A stretch of DNA of 45,625 nt from an uncultured marine group I thaumarchaeote (GCA_902606965.1 CACLIK010000006.1:1-45625); one strand, 5' to 3'. Numbered from the stretch's first letter, positions 18,138-27,566 are shown. The notes: generated by a model from the letters alone, not told the origin. Numbers and translations: made by a program.

Positions 18138-19865
18138 ATGCCAAGCCCAAAAATTGTTTTAACTGCAGATAGGACATTAATGTCATTATATCGTGGACTT
18201 TCTTTAGCTACATTTTTTGGATGTGCGCCAGCGCTTGATCCAAATCGTGATAAAAGCAGTATTTGGTACAAGCTCTTAGGAAACCAAGTAACACCAAAAG
18301 TTTTGTTTGATTTTATTTGTAACTATGCACCTCATGAAAACGGTAGAGCAAAATATGCTCCATACGGTTTACGGAAAGTAGAGGCTGGGTTACTCCGTGA
18401 TGGTTTCAAGCGAGAAGATGTAGTCGTTGCTCACCCCGACCATATTGAAAAGTTCATTGGACCTGAAACTGAAGTAGTTGGAACTCATGAAATGGATCCA
18501 CTTGGAATGGGACCAGTAACTATGACTTTCACATACGGAAGAAGGCAAATGTCTTACGATGAATATTACTGCCGTGAGTTACATCAACGAATCAATGCAG
18601 CAAAGAAAAAGACTGGCAGTCATGCAAAGGTTATTGCGGGTGCTTCTGGAACTTGGCAGTACAATTATGCACCAGAAAAAATTGAAGAGTATGGTCTATA
18701 TGCAATTTTAGAAGGTGAACTTGGTGGAATTGCTCCGGAAATAGACGGACATGCAGGCAACTTCTTTAACTATCTAATTGATGGTCAATTTGAAAATATG
18801 GACCCTTTCAGAAAAAAGAAGGACTTCCAAGTTAACATTAAAGAGTTTAAACGCGGTGACAAGACACTTCATGGAAGATTTGTCAACTTTTGGGATAGAC
18901 CAGATCTAGATGATATTCCAGAAATTGTTGAACCAACTATGCATGGTATGATAGAGGTGATGCGTGGATGTGGTAGAGGTTGTAAGTTTTGTGACGTTAC
19001 ATTAAGATCATTAAGATATTATTCTCCTGAAAAAGTGAAAAAAGAAATTGAAGTGAACATCAAGAAAGCTGGAATCGATAGGGCTTGGGTTCACAGTGAT
19101 GACATTTTTGTTTATGGATTGGATCCTACTACTACAAAAAATATGGAACCAAACCGTGAAGCTCTTGAGGAACTATTTACTGCAATTATGTCTACTGGTG
19201 TTAAACATACTAATCCAACTCACGGAACACTTGCAGGTGCGATTGCAGATGAGAGGTTAATTCCAAACCTATCAAAAATAATCAATGCTGGTCCTAGTAA
19301 TCTTACAGGTATTCAATGCGGATTTGAGACTGGAAGCATAAGGTTAATTGAAAAATACGCAGACAGAAAACTTGCTCCATACCAAGCGGAGGAATGGCAT
19401 TGGGTTGTCAAAGAGGCTGTTAAAACCTTAAACGAGAACTATTGGGTTCCGGCATTCACATTGATCATGGGTCTAGATAACGATGAAACACCTGAGGACG
19501 GATGGGAAACAATTAGGCTCATCAATGAGCTTGAACAAGAACAACCTGATTCCATGTTTACAACTACCCCCCTAACGTTCATTCCAATAGGCTTACTTGA
19601 GAAATCTGAGTTTTATGATATGGGCAATGATTCAGATCCAACACAATTAGGTGTAATGTACAAGACTTGGCAACATAATTTCAAATATGGAATTAAGAAG
19701 TTTATGACAAAAACAGGTCAACGTGGATCTTTTAGACGAACTGCATTTAACGGATTAGCCAGAACTCTGGGAGGTGTCCCCCTTGGTGCTATGGAAAGGT
19801 TTGCAAGAAGAAAGGGCAGAGAGCATGAAAGAGTACTTGAAAAGATCAAGGCACAATACTGGTAA
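18138..19865 (+). CDS. Radical SAM protein, B12-binding-type N-terminal region
   Basis: 575 aa; GCGRGCKFCDVTLRSLRYYSPEKVKKEIEVNIKKAGIDRAWVHSDDIFVYG; GFETGS motif. Confidence 0.88.
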   Translation: MPSPKIVLTADRTLMSLYRGLSLATFFGCAPALDPNRDKSSIWYKLLGNQVTPKVLFDFICNYAPHENGRAKYAPYGLRKVEAGLLRDGFKREDVVVAHPDHIEKFIGPETEVVGTHEMDPLGMGPVTMTFTYGRRQMSYDEYYCRELHQRINAAKKKTGSHAKVIAGASGTWQYNYAPEKIEEYGLYAILEGELGGIAPEIDGHAGNFFNYLIDGQFENMDPFRKKKDFQVNIKEFKRGDKTLHGRFVNFWDRPDLDDIPEIVEPTMHGMIEVMRGCGRGCKFCDVTLRSLRYYSPEKVKKEIEVNIKKAGIDRAWVHSDDIFVYGLDPTTTKNMEPNREALEELFTAIMSTGVKHTNPTHGTLAGAIADERLIPNLSKIINAGPSNLTGIQCGFETGSIRLIEKYADRKLAPYQAEEWHWVVKEAVKTLNENYWVPAFTLIMGLDNDETPEDGWETIRLINELEQEQPDSMFTTTPLTFIPIGLLEKSEFYDMGNDSDPTQLGVMYKTWQHNFKYGIKKFMTKTGQRGSFRRTAFNGLARTLGGVPLGAMERFARRKGREHERVLEKIKAQYW

Positions 19866-19909
19866 TCAAATATCCAAATACATAAATTCGAACAATTAGC
19901 CGATTTATT

Positions 19910-20092
19910 ATGCCAACACACGGTTCGCTTACTAAAGCAGGAAAAGTTAGAGGTCAGACACCAAAAGTAGAAGGCCGTAAACGTGTAGGCACTTCATCTA
20001 GCCTTCGAAACAAAAGTAATTTTAAGAAACGATTTATTCTAACTCGAGTTCCTGGTCAAAACAAACCTGGACGAAGAAGACGAAGGCGTTAA
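19910..20092 (+). CDS. rps30e: 30S ribosomal protein S30e
   Basis: 60 aa: MPTHGSLTKAGKVRGQTPKV...NKPGRRRRRR; S30e pattern. Confidence 0.9.
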   Translation: MPTHGSLTKAGKVRGQTPKVEGRKRVGTSSSLRNKSNFKKRFILTRVPGQNKPGRRRRRR

Positions 20093-20150
20093 TCTATACC
20101 AATTTTTGACTTTTAGATAAAAGTAATAAAAGAACAAACTTAAGTATGGG

Positions 20151-20167
20151 TACCGTACTATACGGTA
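20151..20167. promoter_or_regulatory. Perfect inverted repeat TACCGTA-CTA-TACGGTA immediately before radA
   Basis: Read directly: taccgta cta tacggta, ending 2 nt before the radA ATG at 20169. Operator role is inferred. Confidence 0.5.
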
Positions 20168-20168
20168 T

Positions 20169-21254
20169 ATGGAAGATTTAAGATTAGATAGTTTACCTGG
20201 TGTAGGTCCAGTAACCACAAAAAAACTCAGTGATGCTGGCATACACAACATAATGGATCTCATAGTACGTGGACCAGTAGAACTATCAGAAATTTCAGGC
20301 ATGGATAAGGATACATCAGCAAACATTGTAGAAAAAGCCAGACAAGCTTTGGTTGAAGGAGGACTGTTAGCCAAAGACTTTGTTAGTGCAACAGAAATTT
20401 ACAAAAGACGACAAGAAATTGGAAAGATAACTACTGGTACAGAATGTTTAGATTTGTTACTCGACGGTGGACTTGAAACACAGGGATTGACTGAAATTTA
20501 TGGTGAGTTTGGATCTGGTAAAACACAATTTTGCCATACAATGTGTGTAACTGTTCAAAAACCAAAAGAGGAAGGTGGATTAGAGGGAACAGTATTGTAT
20601 ATTGATACAGAAAATACATTTAGACCAGAAAGGATAGTATCCATTGCAAAAGCGCATGGAATGGACCCAGAAAAGACTCTTGATAGAATCATTGTAGCAC
20701 GTGCCTATAATAGCGCTCACCAAACGCTAATTTTAGAAGAGGCAAGCCAAATGATTCGAGAAAATAATGTAAAATTACTTGTTGTTGATTCAGCTGTAGG
20801 TCTGTTTAGATCAGAATATCTAGGCAGGGGAACACTTTCAGTACGTCAGCAGAGACTAAACAAATTTGTTCATTTACTAGTTAGAATTGCAGAGACATAC
20901 AATTGTGCGGCACTTGCTACAAACCAGGTCATGGCATCACCTGATGTATTCTTTGGCGACCCAACACGTCCAATAGGCGGTAATGTGGTTGCTCATACAA
21001 GCACATACAGAATATATCTCAAAAAGTCAGGCAAGAAGAGGATAGCAAGAATGGTCGATAGCCCACATCATCCAGAACAGGAAGTTATCTTTGGTCTGGG
21101 CGAGGCTGGTGTCATAGACCCTGATTCTGAGACAAAGAAGAAGACTACAAAGGCAACAAAATCAAAGGCAGAACCAGAAGTAAAGGCAGAACCAGAAACT
21201 GATTCTGTTGATGCAGACGCAAAAATTGAAGATATCCCTGAAGATTCTGAATAA
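20169..21254 (+). CDS. radA: DNA repair and recombination protein RadA
   Basis: HhH N-terminus LPGVGPVTTKKLSDAGI; Walker A EIYGEFGSGKTQFCH; NQVMASPDVFFGDPTRPIGGNVVAH; acidic/Lys C-terminal extension. Confidence 0.97.
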   Translation: MEDLRLDSLPGVGPVTTKKLSDAGIHNIMDLIVRGPVELSEISGMDKDTSANIVEKARQALVEGGLLAKDFVSATEIYKRRQEIGKITTGTECLDLLLDGGLETQGLTEIYGEFGSGKTQFCHTMCVTVQKPKEEGGLEGTVLYIDTENTFRPERIVSIAKAHGMDPEKTLDRIIVARAYNSAHQTLILEEASQMIRENNVKLLVVDSAVGLFRSEYLGRGTLSVRQQRLNKFVHLLVRIAETYNCAALATNQVMASPDVFFGDPTRPIGGNVVAHTSTYRIYLKKSGKKRIARMVDSPHHPEQEVIFGLGEAGVIDPDSETKKKTTKATKSKAEPEVKAEPETDSVDADAKIEDIPEDSE

Positions 21255-21383
21255 GTATTTACTCAAGACGCTTTTGTCCCATGTAAGGGACTCCAATACC
21301 TGTGTTACTGCATTGAACTAGTTAAGTTTTGATCAGACTTATCTGAAAGCACGCGATCCTCATAGATGGAGTTCAGGTAGATC

Positions 21384-22361
21384 ATGGGAAAAGAAATTAA
21401 CATTCAACCACTTGAAGGTCTGCTTTTCGACCCCACAAAAATTTGGAATGAGCCCTGTGGAATTAATAATGTTGAATGTAAAACAATCAAAGAAATAGAA
21501 GACACAAACACACTCTACTTTTATTGTTTTGAACTAGGGAACGTTCTTGTATTTTATCATAAAGGTAAGCTCAGAAGTAATAATTTACTTGAACTTCCTA
21601 TATCTGATATTATTTCAATCAAAGCGGGCAGTGAGAAAAAAAGGATTGGTAAGAAATGGATTATGACAATTAAAGCTGCAGGCGATACAATTGTTATCCA
21701 GGCTGGGGAAGAGCAAGTCAATGCTTTTAAAGGCATGTTGGATGCACAAAAAGAAAAACAGGAGTTAGCTAAGAAAACAAAAAAAATAACACTAACTTCT
21801 GGCGGTTCCACAAAGACCGTGACTATAAATCCATATTCTCCAATTGCACAGGATGGTGAAGAATCAATTTTTTCGCTCACTACTGAGTCACTAGGATTCT
21901 TAGTTACAAATTATCGAGTTTTTTCAAATGTTTTCTATGGTGATGGTCTTTTCCAATCCTTGACACATGGAGAATATGAGGATGTTATTGCAAGAAATGT
22001 AGAAAAACGAAGGGAAGAAGATATTGTCGGCGGTGTAAACGCTAGATCATCCCTTTGGAATCTTGTACAAAAAGAAGTTGATATATCTTACAATGAATCA
22101 AGGCATCATGCATCTTCTACTGAAACTGAAGTAGGTGACATTGTTTTCATGAATGACGGCAAACAAGTGATGATTTGGCAAAACTTTCCAGACCCTAACA
22201 GTTTAGTTAAAATCATCAATTCTGCCAAGGCTCATTTTAAGATAGCACCAACAGCTTCACCATCAGGAGGAGAAGATCCAATCAAGGCATTAAAGTTGAG
22301 ATTCGCAAAGGGCGAAATTACAAAAAAACAGTTTCTAGAAATGAAAAAAATATTAGAATAG
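21384..22361 (+). CDS. Hypothetical protein with PH-like region and C-terminal SHOCT-like motif
   Basis: 325 aa; ends DPIKALKLRFAKGEITKKQFLEMKKILE. Confidence 0.75.
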   Translation: MGKEINIQPLEGLLFDPTKIWNEPCGINNVECKTIKEIEDTNTLYFYCFELGNVLVFYHKGKLRSNNLLELPISDIISIKAGSEKKRIGKKWIMTIKAAGDTIVIQAGEEQVNAFKGMLDAQKEKQELAKKTKKITLTSGGSTKTVTINPYSPIAQDGEESIFSLTTESLGFLVTNYRVFSNVFYGDGLFQSLTHGEYEDVIARNVEKRREEDIVGGVNARSSLWNLVQKEVDISYNESRHHASSTETEVGDIVFMNDGKQVMIWQNFPDPNSLVKIINSAKAHFKIAPTASPSGGEDPIKALKLRFAKGEITKKQFLEMKKILE

Positions 22362-22468
22362 GATAAATTGTTGTACGCTGTCTTCATAAAAAATTGAGTT
22401 TTCGCTATGTGATGTTAGCGTAACTTATTCTGAGGCTATACTCTGTGGAAATACTCTTGAATAATTAA

Positions 22469-23581
22469 TTAGAATTTAGTGAATGTTTGTAATTTCAATC
22501 CGTCTTTCAATTTAACATTTACCAGCAGTTTGCTGGTGTCCGGATTAAACTTTTTTGGAACTGCAAAATCAGACCAATCAAAAATCCTGTAGAACTGTTC
22601 TTTTCCATTTGCGATAATTATCATGATTTTCACTGTACCTTGTTTTTTTGTCTTTTCGATTCTATCGTAATTGACCACCTCATTAGTTTGAAAACCAAAA
22701 CTGTTCTTCAGTTTACTGCTAGACTGAAAATTTCTATTTTTTACGTCAAAACAGTAGTATTCTTTTCCTTTCTTGCAAAATATATCTACAAAAGTAGGAG
22801 CCCGATACCCCATTGCATAATAGTATTCATCATTCTTTATTTTTTCTATTCTCCATTCTCCAGTTGTGCACCAGGAGGAGTCTTTCTTAATGGATTCTTG
22901 TTCTCTCTGTATCATTTCTTTTTTGAAGGCTTCAGGTATAGTTTGTTTGCCTAAAATTTTTGTCAGTATCTTTTGGAGTTTGGTTCTCTCATCAATTTTT
23001 TCGTTTCTTTGATCATTATATTTATTCCATTCACTAATTAGCTCATCTCGTCTATCTTCTTCGACTCTAGTCAACGGTTCTGTGCGTGTGCTAAGATCAT
23101 GAAGCCGTCGAATTTTTCCTCCAATACGCACTTCCGTCATTTTTGGTACTAACTTTTTCTTATCAACTCCTGTCCGCACACGCTGAGACTTATCTCTGAT
23201 TACATGTCCTTGTTTTGTGGTGGTGTTGTATAACGGCAAGTTATTTTCTTTATGGTGTGAGAATATTAGACTTGCACTTTCAGCTTCATATCCACACATA
23301 ACACATTGATATTGTGGACCGTTGTATTGTACAGTATCTACATATTCGGTCCTATAGCCTAACTCCCAAAGTTCATCTTGTATCTCAATAAGACGGCGAA
23401 TTTGAAGCAAGGAGGCTTGATTTTCCTTTTTTATTCTTGTAGCACCGGCAAGTTCGCGTTCTTCTTTTGCTTTTGCAGGTGCATATACAATTTCAAATCC
23501 TAATTTTTTTAAGATGTTATATGCCTTAATTTCAGCATCATGACCCTCCTTTCTTGGATCTATTTTCCTTTTTTTATCCAA
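22469..23581 (-). CDS. Candidate PD-(D/E)XK-type nuclease with inserted C2H2-like zinc finger
   Basis: 370 aa; N-terminal GHDAEIKAYNILKKLGFEIVYAPA, CVMCGYEAESASLIFSHHKEN zinc-binding pattern, FVDIFCKKGKEYYCFDVKNRNFQ (D...DVK). Nuclease assignment is inference. Confidence 0.55.
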   Translation of the reverse strand: MDKKRKIDPRKEGHDAEIKAYNILKKLGFEIVYAPAKAKEERELAGATRIKKENQASLLQIRRLIEIQDELWELGYRTEYVDTVQYNGPQYQCVMCGYEAESASLIFSHHKENNLPLYNTTTKQGHVIRDKSQRVRTGVDKKKLVPKMTEVRIGGKIRRLHDLSTRTEPLTRVEEDRRDELISEWNKYNDQRNEKIDERTKLQKILTKILGKQTIPEAFKKEMIQREQESIKKDSSWCTTGEWRIEKIKNDEYYYAMGYRAPTFVDIFCKKGKEYYCFDVKNRNFQSSSKLKNSFGFQTNEVVNYDRIEKTKKQGTVKIMIIIANGKEQFYRIFDWSDFAVPKKFNPDTSKLLVNVKLKDGLKLQTFTKF

Positions 23582-23619
23582 TAGTTCAGATTACGTGTTT
23601 ATAGAATATGAGCTTGATC

Positions 23620-24015
23620 TTAGTGATTCAATGCCATTCGTCTTTGAAATTCCTTATCAGATATTGATCCAATCTTTTCTTCATAAGAAAACCATTGTGG
23701 ATGTTTCAATTTAATCATCTTTTTTCTTTTTCGTGACCATATCTTATCAGATAAGAAACAAACTTCATTTTTGCTGAAAATCTTCTCTAAAATGTCTGAT
23801 CTTGTTATGTATGCAAATCTGTTTGGACATAGACCAAACCCACAATATTTTACTTCATTAGAATTTGCATTTCGTATCTTATGTGGATGACCTAAAATGC
23901 CTTCCTTATGTTGTAATTTTGTAGCTGACCATATTTGTTTTCTAGCCATCAACAAAAGTTTATCATGTGTTACAGCAGGCACTTTACATTTACCTTTCAA
24001 GAATATATAAACCAC
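23620..24015 (-). CDS. Hypothetical protein with Cys/His motifs
   Basis: 131 aa; GHPHKIRNANSNEVKYCGFGLCPNRFAYITRSDI; same orientation as the preceding accessory-looking gene. Confidence 0.55.
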   Translation of the reverse strand: MVYIFLKGKCKVPAVTHDKLLLMARKQIWSATKLQHKEGILGHPHKIRNANSNEVKYCGFGLCPNRFAYITRSDILEKIFSKNEVCFLSDKIWSRKRKKMIKLKHPQWFSYEEKIGSISDKEFQRRMALNH

Positions 24016-24117
24016 TAAAATTCTAAGGTTTTTTTAATTTTTGATCGTATCTATTACAAAATTATTCTAAAGACTTTCTCTGTAGTATTAAAATAGGGTC
24101 ACAAGTCATATTCTGAT

Positions 24118-24417
24118 ATGACTACTAAGAAACCATCTGGTCGTTCTCATGGATTTAAGCATAAATCCAGATCTATTATGACAAAGAATGAACCAAGGGG
24201 TGTTTCATTTCTATTACGTGAGTATCATGAAGGTGATAAGGCGCTAGTGATTATTGATCCTAGACAGCATAAGGGATTGCCACACAGACGATACCATGGA
24301 AAAGTTGGTACAATAAACAAGGTAGAGAGAAGAAGTGTTACTCTTGACATTAAACTTGGCAAGAAAACCAAAACCTTAATCACAAGATTTGATCATATCA
24401 AACCATTCGGTGTTTAA
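24118..24417 (+). CDS. rpl21e: 50S ribosomal protein L21e
   Basis: GYHGKVG-type KOW motif: ALVIIDPRQHKGLPHRRYHGKVGTINKVERRSVTLDIKLGKKTKTLITRFDHIKPF. Confidence 0.95.
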   Translation: MTTKKPSGRSHGFKHKSRSIMTKNEPRGVSFLLREYHEGDKALVIIDPRQHKGLPHRRYHGKVGTINKVERRSVTLDIKLGKKTKTLITRFDHIKPFGV

Positions 24418-24420
24418 TTT

Positions 24421-24747
24421 ATGGAAGAAGTTGTAAAGAAACAAATGATATCTCTACCTGAAGTCAAAGAGATACTATCAAAAGGTGACCCAGAGTCTAT
24501 GGATCAAATTCAGCGTTGGACTCATGACTATGTATCAAAGTTTTCAAAGATTGACCCAAAGGCTGCCAAGAAAATGAAACAGGAATTAATCAAACAATGT
24601 AATTTAACTGAAGAGGAAGCAGTTGAAATTGTCAATATTCTACCCAGATCATTACCAGAATTACGTTCATTCACTTTTGGATGGAAGAAACTGATTCTAT
24701 CAGAAACACTGGAAAAGATCCTCAAAATAATTGATGAGAACTCGTAA
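24421..24747 (+). CDS. rpoF: DNA-directed RNA polymerase subunit F (Rpb4)
   Basis: ISLPEVKEILSK...QRWTHDYVSKFSKIDP...LTEEEAVEIVNILPRSLPELRSF; follows L21e. Confidence 0.93.
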   Translation: MEEVVKKQMISLPEVKEILSKGDPESMDQIQRWTHDYVSKFSKIDPKAAKKMKQELIKQCNLTEEEAVEIVNILPRSLPELRSFTFGWKKLILSETLEKILKIIDENS

Positions 24748-24764
24748 ATTTTAGGTGATTAATT

Positions 24765-25331
24765 TTGGAGATGGGGAATACCCAACTAAGAAAGTATGAG
24801 GAATATGCGTATGTTTTGGACTACAAATCACGTGGAAAATCAACCACAGTTCGTGGCAGAACAGGAGTAATTATAATTGCCCTAGGAGAAGAGAGACTTA
24901 CATTATTAGAGATACTAGGAATCGAGAATTCAACATTTGACATTGGTGAGAGAATATACATTGGAAAGGAAGGACGAACTAAAGTTCAATCAGTGTTAGG
25001 AAAGATGGATTATGTTAAAACTCCCGAGTCAGCAAAAACTGAAATTCCAAAAATAGTAGAGTTAATTGTAACAACAAACGAGAAAAAGTTTGTAGATTAC
25101 ATAAACAACGCACAGCCTCTAACACCAAGAGTTCATGCACTTGAGCTGATCCCAGGTATTGGGAAAACGTACATGAATGTCATATTAAAAGAGAGAGAAA
25201 ATAAACAGTTTGAAAACTATAATGATATAGAAACACGCGCTGGCTTGAAGGAACCGATTAGACACTTGACACAAAGAATAGTAGAAGAGATTTCAGGAGA
25301 AGCAAGAATGAATCTCTTTGTTAAGCGATGA
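24765..25331 (+). CDS. DUF655 family protein (HhH-containing)
   Basis: TTG start; YEEYAYVLDYKSRGKSTTVRGRTGVIIIALGEERLTLLEI...LELIPGIGKTYMNVILKERENKQFENYNDIETR; conserved archaeal neighbourhood. Confidence 0.92.
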   Translation: MEMGNTQLRKYEEYAYVLDYKSRGKSTTVRGRTGVIIIALGEERLTLLEILGIENSTFDIGERIYIGKEGRTKVQSVLGKMDYVKTPESAKTEIPKIVELIVTTNEKKFVDYINNAQPLTPRVHALELIPGIGKTYMNVILKERENKQFENYNDIETRAGLKEPIRHLTQRIVEEISGEARMNLFVKR

Positions 25332-26026
25332 ACAAGCGTAAAAAACTGGGGCAGCACTTTCTGAAATCAAAAACTATTGCAAAATCTATTGCCTCTAATG
25401 CAAAAATTACAGAAAATGATGTTGTCCTTGAAATAGGAACGGGACATGGAATTTTAATCCCATACATATGTAAGAATGCCAAGAAGGTCTATTCAATAGA
25501 AAGTGATGAGAATCTATACAGTTCAGCAAAATCAAATTTTGATTACTCAAACCTAATTTTAGAACGCGGAAATGGGTTCAAGTCAAACCACGATTTTTCA
25601 ATTTTTATTTCTAATCTTCCATATTCAAAAAGTAGATTTGCCATAGAATGGTTATTACAGAAAAAATTCTCCCGCGCAATTATCATGGTACAGATGGAAT
25701 TTGCTGAGAAATTGCAATCAAAAGAAGAGCATAAATCAATATCAGTTTTGGCGAATTATGGATTCAGGATAAAATTTCTTATGAATGTAAAAAAATCAAA
25801 TTTCACGCCAGTGCCAAAGGTAGATTCCACAGTAATTCTGTTGGAAAAAAAGAAGGTAGTATCCAAGGAATTGATTTCAACAGTTAACAAGATTTTTTCA
25901 TATAGGCGGAAAACTTTGCAAAATATTTTAAAACAATTTAATTTAAACACAACTTCCAAAAAACGTTTGGATGAATTATCCGGAGATGAGATTATAAAAA
26001 TTGCACAAAAAATTGTTAGAAGCTGA
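25328..26026 (+). CDS. ksgA: 16S rRNA adenine dimethyltransferase (KsgA/Dim1)
   Basis: KLGQHFLKSKTIAKSIASNA...VVLEIGTGHGILIPYI...ISNLPYSKSRFAIEWLL. Confidence 0.95.
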   Translation: MNKRKKLGQHFLKSKTIAKSIASNAKITENDVVLEIGTGHGILIPYICKNAKKVYSIESDENLYSSAKSNFDYSNLILERGNGFKSNHDFSIFISNLPYSKSRFAIEWLLQKKFSRAIIMVQMEFAEKLQSKEEHKSISVLANYGFRIKFLMNVKKSNFTPVPKVDSTVILLEKKKVVSKELISTVNKIFSYRRKTLQNILKQFNLNTTSKKRLDELSGDEIIKIAQKIVRS

Positions 26027-26543
26027 ACCATATCCTCCTTCTGAAGATACATTCTTTTTAGCTGATCATATTAAAGACGAAAAGGGGAAATCTGCTTTAG
26101 ATATTGGTGCTGGCTCAGGTTATCTCTCTTCCATTCTAGAGAAATCATTTTCCCTAGTTGTTGGAACAGATCTTCTTTTCAATGTTTTGAGAAAACAGGA
26201 TTATCACACAGCAAATAACATATGCTGTAATGGTGCAGACGTCATAAATCATCAGTTTGATCTTATTGTTTGCAATATGCCATACCTAAATACAGAGAAT
26301 ATTTCAGATGTCAGAACCGATGGAGGAAAGAATGGATTAGAAATTCCAATGAAAATTATTGATTCAGCTAAATCATGTATAAAGCCAAAAGGAAAATTTA
26401 TCTATGTTACTTCATCGCTTTCTGATTTTAAAAAATTGATTTCCTACACAAAACTCGCGGGATTTGATGTGGGCATACTTGCAAAAAAGAAATTATTTTT
26501 TGAGGAGCTAATACTTGTTCGTGGTATTAGATTACTTTCTTAG
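26001..26543 (+). CDS. HemK2/PrmC-like class I methyltransferase
   Basis: LEAEPYPPSEDTFFLADHI...ALDIGAGSGYLSSILEK...FDLIVCNMPYLN; true start probably TTG at 26013. Confidence 0.88.
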   Translation: MHKKLLEAEPYPPSEDTFFLADHIKDEKGKSALDIGAGSGYLSSILEKSFSLVVGTDLLFNVLRKQDYHTANNICCNGADVINHQFDLIVCNMPYLNTENISDVRTDGGKNGLEIPMKIIDSAKSCIKPKGKFIYVTSSLSDFKKLISYTKLAGFDVGILAKKKLFFEELILVRGIRLLS

Positions 26544-27566
26544 TTTTTCCTTTGCCAGAGAAGCTATTTCATCAGTCATCTGAGATGTGCTTGCACTTCC
26601 TCCAATGTCAAAAGTAATTGTCTTTCCATCATTGATCACATCTTCAGTAGCAGAGAATATTGCGTTCTTTATGTCTCGTTCACCAAGGTACTCAGCCATC
26701 CAAGCTCCAGCAAGAATGGTGGCAGTTGGATTTACTTTGTTTTGACCCTTGAATGATGGTGCACTTCCATGTGCAGCTTCAAACATGGCATAGGAATCTC
26801 CCATATTTGCAGAATAAATTAATCCTATAGAACCAACAATTCCTGATGCCAGTTCAGAGATTATGTCCATGAAAAGATTAGTGCTTATCAATACAGAATT
26901 ATTGAATTGCTCAGGATTGACAACTAGCTGCTGAGCCATATTGTCAATGTAAATCTCCTCTAGTGCAATTCCGGGATTTTCCTTAATGCAGTTCTCCATT
27001 TCATTCCAAAATATTCCGTCAGTTTTTTTCAATATGTTACGTTTTGTGATAGCAACCATTTTGGTTAGATTGTATTTTTTCGCCCAGTCAGCAGCAGATA
27101 AAATGAATCTTCTACAGCTATTCCTAGTAATCTGGCGTATCGCGATTGCAGAGTCATCTGATATTTGAACCTCAACACCACTGTACAGCCCTTCAGTTGC
27201 TTCCCTAAAGCAAACAAAATCCAAGTTCCTATTTGGTGTTAGTCTTTCATACGTCTTAATTGGTCTAACATTAGAGAACAATTCAAATTTCTGACGAAGT
27301 GTTACAGCTACACTTCTTGGAGCACCTGGTTTTGGTATGGTTGTAGTTGGACCCTTAAAGCAAGCATCTGTTTCCTTTAGTGTTTCCATGGTCACATCGG
27401 GAATGTATGATTTATCTTTGGAACCATTTTTTTCCCATTGCTCCGAACCAGCCTCGCAGTTAATGATTTCCATCTGTGTATTACATTCCTTTAGGACGTG
27501 TAGCATTGAATCTACAACTTCTGGCCCAATGCCATCTCCCTTGATAATTGCTGTTTTTTTCGACAA
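26532..27566 (-). CDS. Isocitrate/isopropylmalate dehydrogenase family protein (likely isocitrate dehydrogenase)
   Basis: IKGDGIGPEVVDSML, RQKFELFSNVRPIKTYE, FREATEGLYSGVEVQISDDSA, MFEAAHGSAPSFKGQNKVNPTATILAGAWM. Confidence 0.92.
   Translation of the reverse strand: MSKKTAIIKGDGIGPEVVDSMLHVLKECNTQMEIINCEAGSEQWEKNGSKDKSYIPDVTMETLKETDACFKGPTTTIPKPGAPRSVAVTLRQKFELFSNVRPIKTYERLTPNRNLDFVCFREATEGLYSGVEVQISDDSAIAIRQITRNSCRRFILSAADWAKKYNLTKMVAITKRNILKKTDGIFWNEMENCIKENPGIALEEIYIDNMAQQLVVNPEQFNNSVLISTNLFMDIISELASGIVGSIGLIYSANMGDSYAMFEAAHGSAPSFKGQNKVNPTATILAGAWMAEYLGERDIKNAIFSATEDVINDGKTITFDIGGSASTSQMTDEIASLAKEKLRK

Noticed and set aside
21255-21383. 130-nt intergenic region between radA and the SHOCT protein gene with small stems (gtccc-atgtaa-gggac), considered as ncRNA
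   Set aside because: Stems are short and no known RNA family is evident; would need expression data or covariance.
22403-22420. Short hairpin CGCTA-N8-TAGCG with a gtgatgt...ctga string nearby, considered as a C/D box sRNA
   Set aside because: Only one imperfect C box and one D box could be matched, and no C'/D' pair or kink-turn layout; too weak to call.
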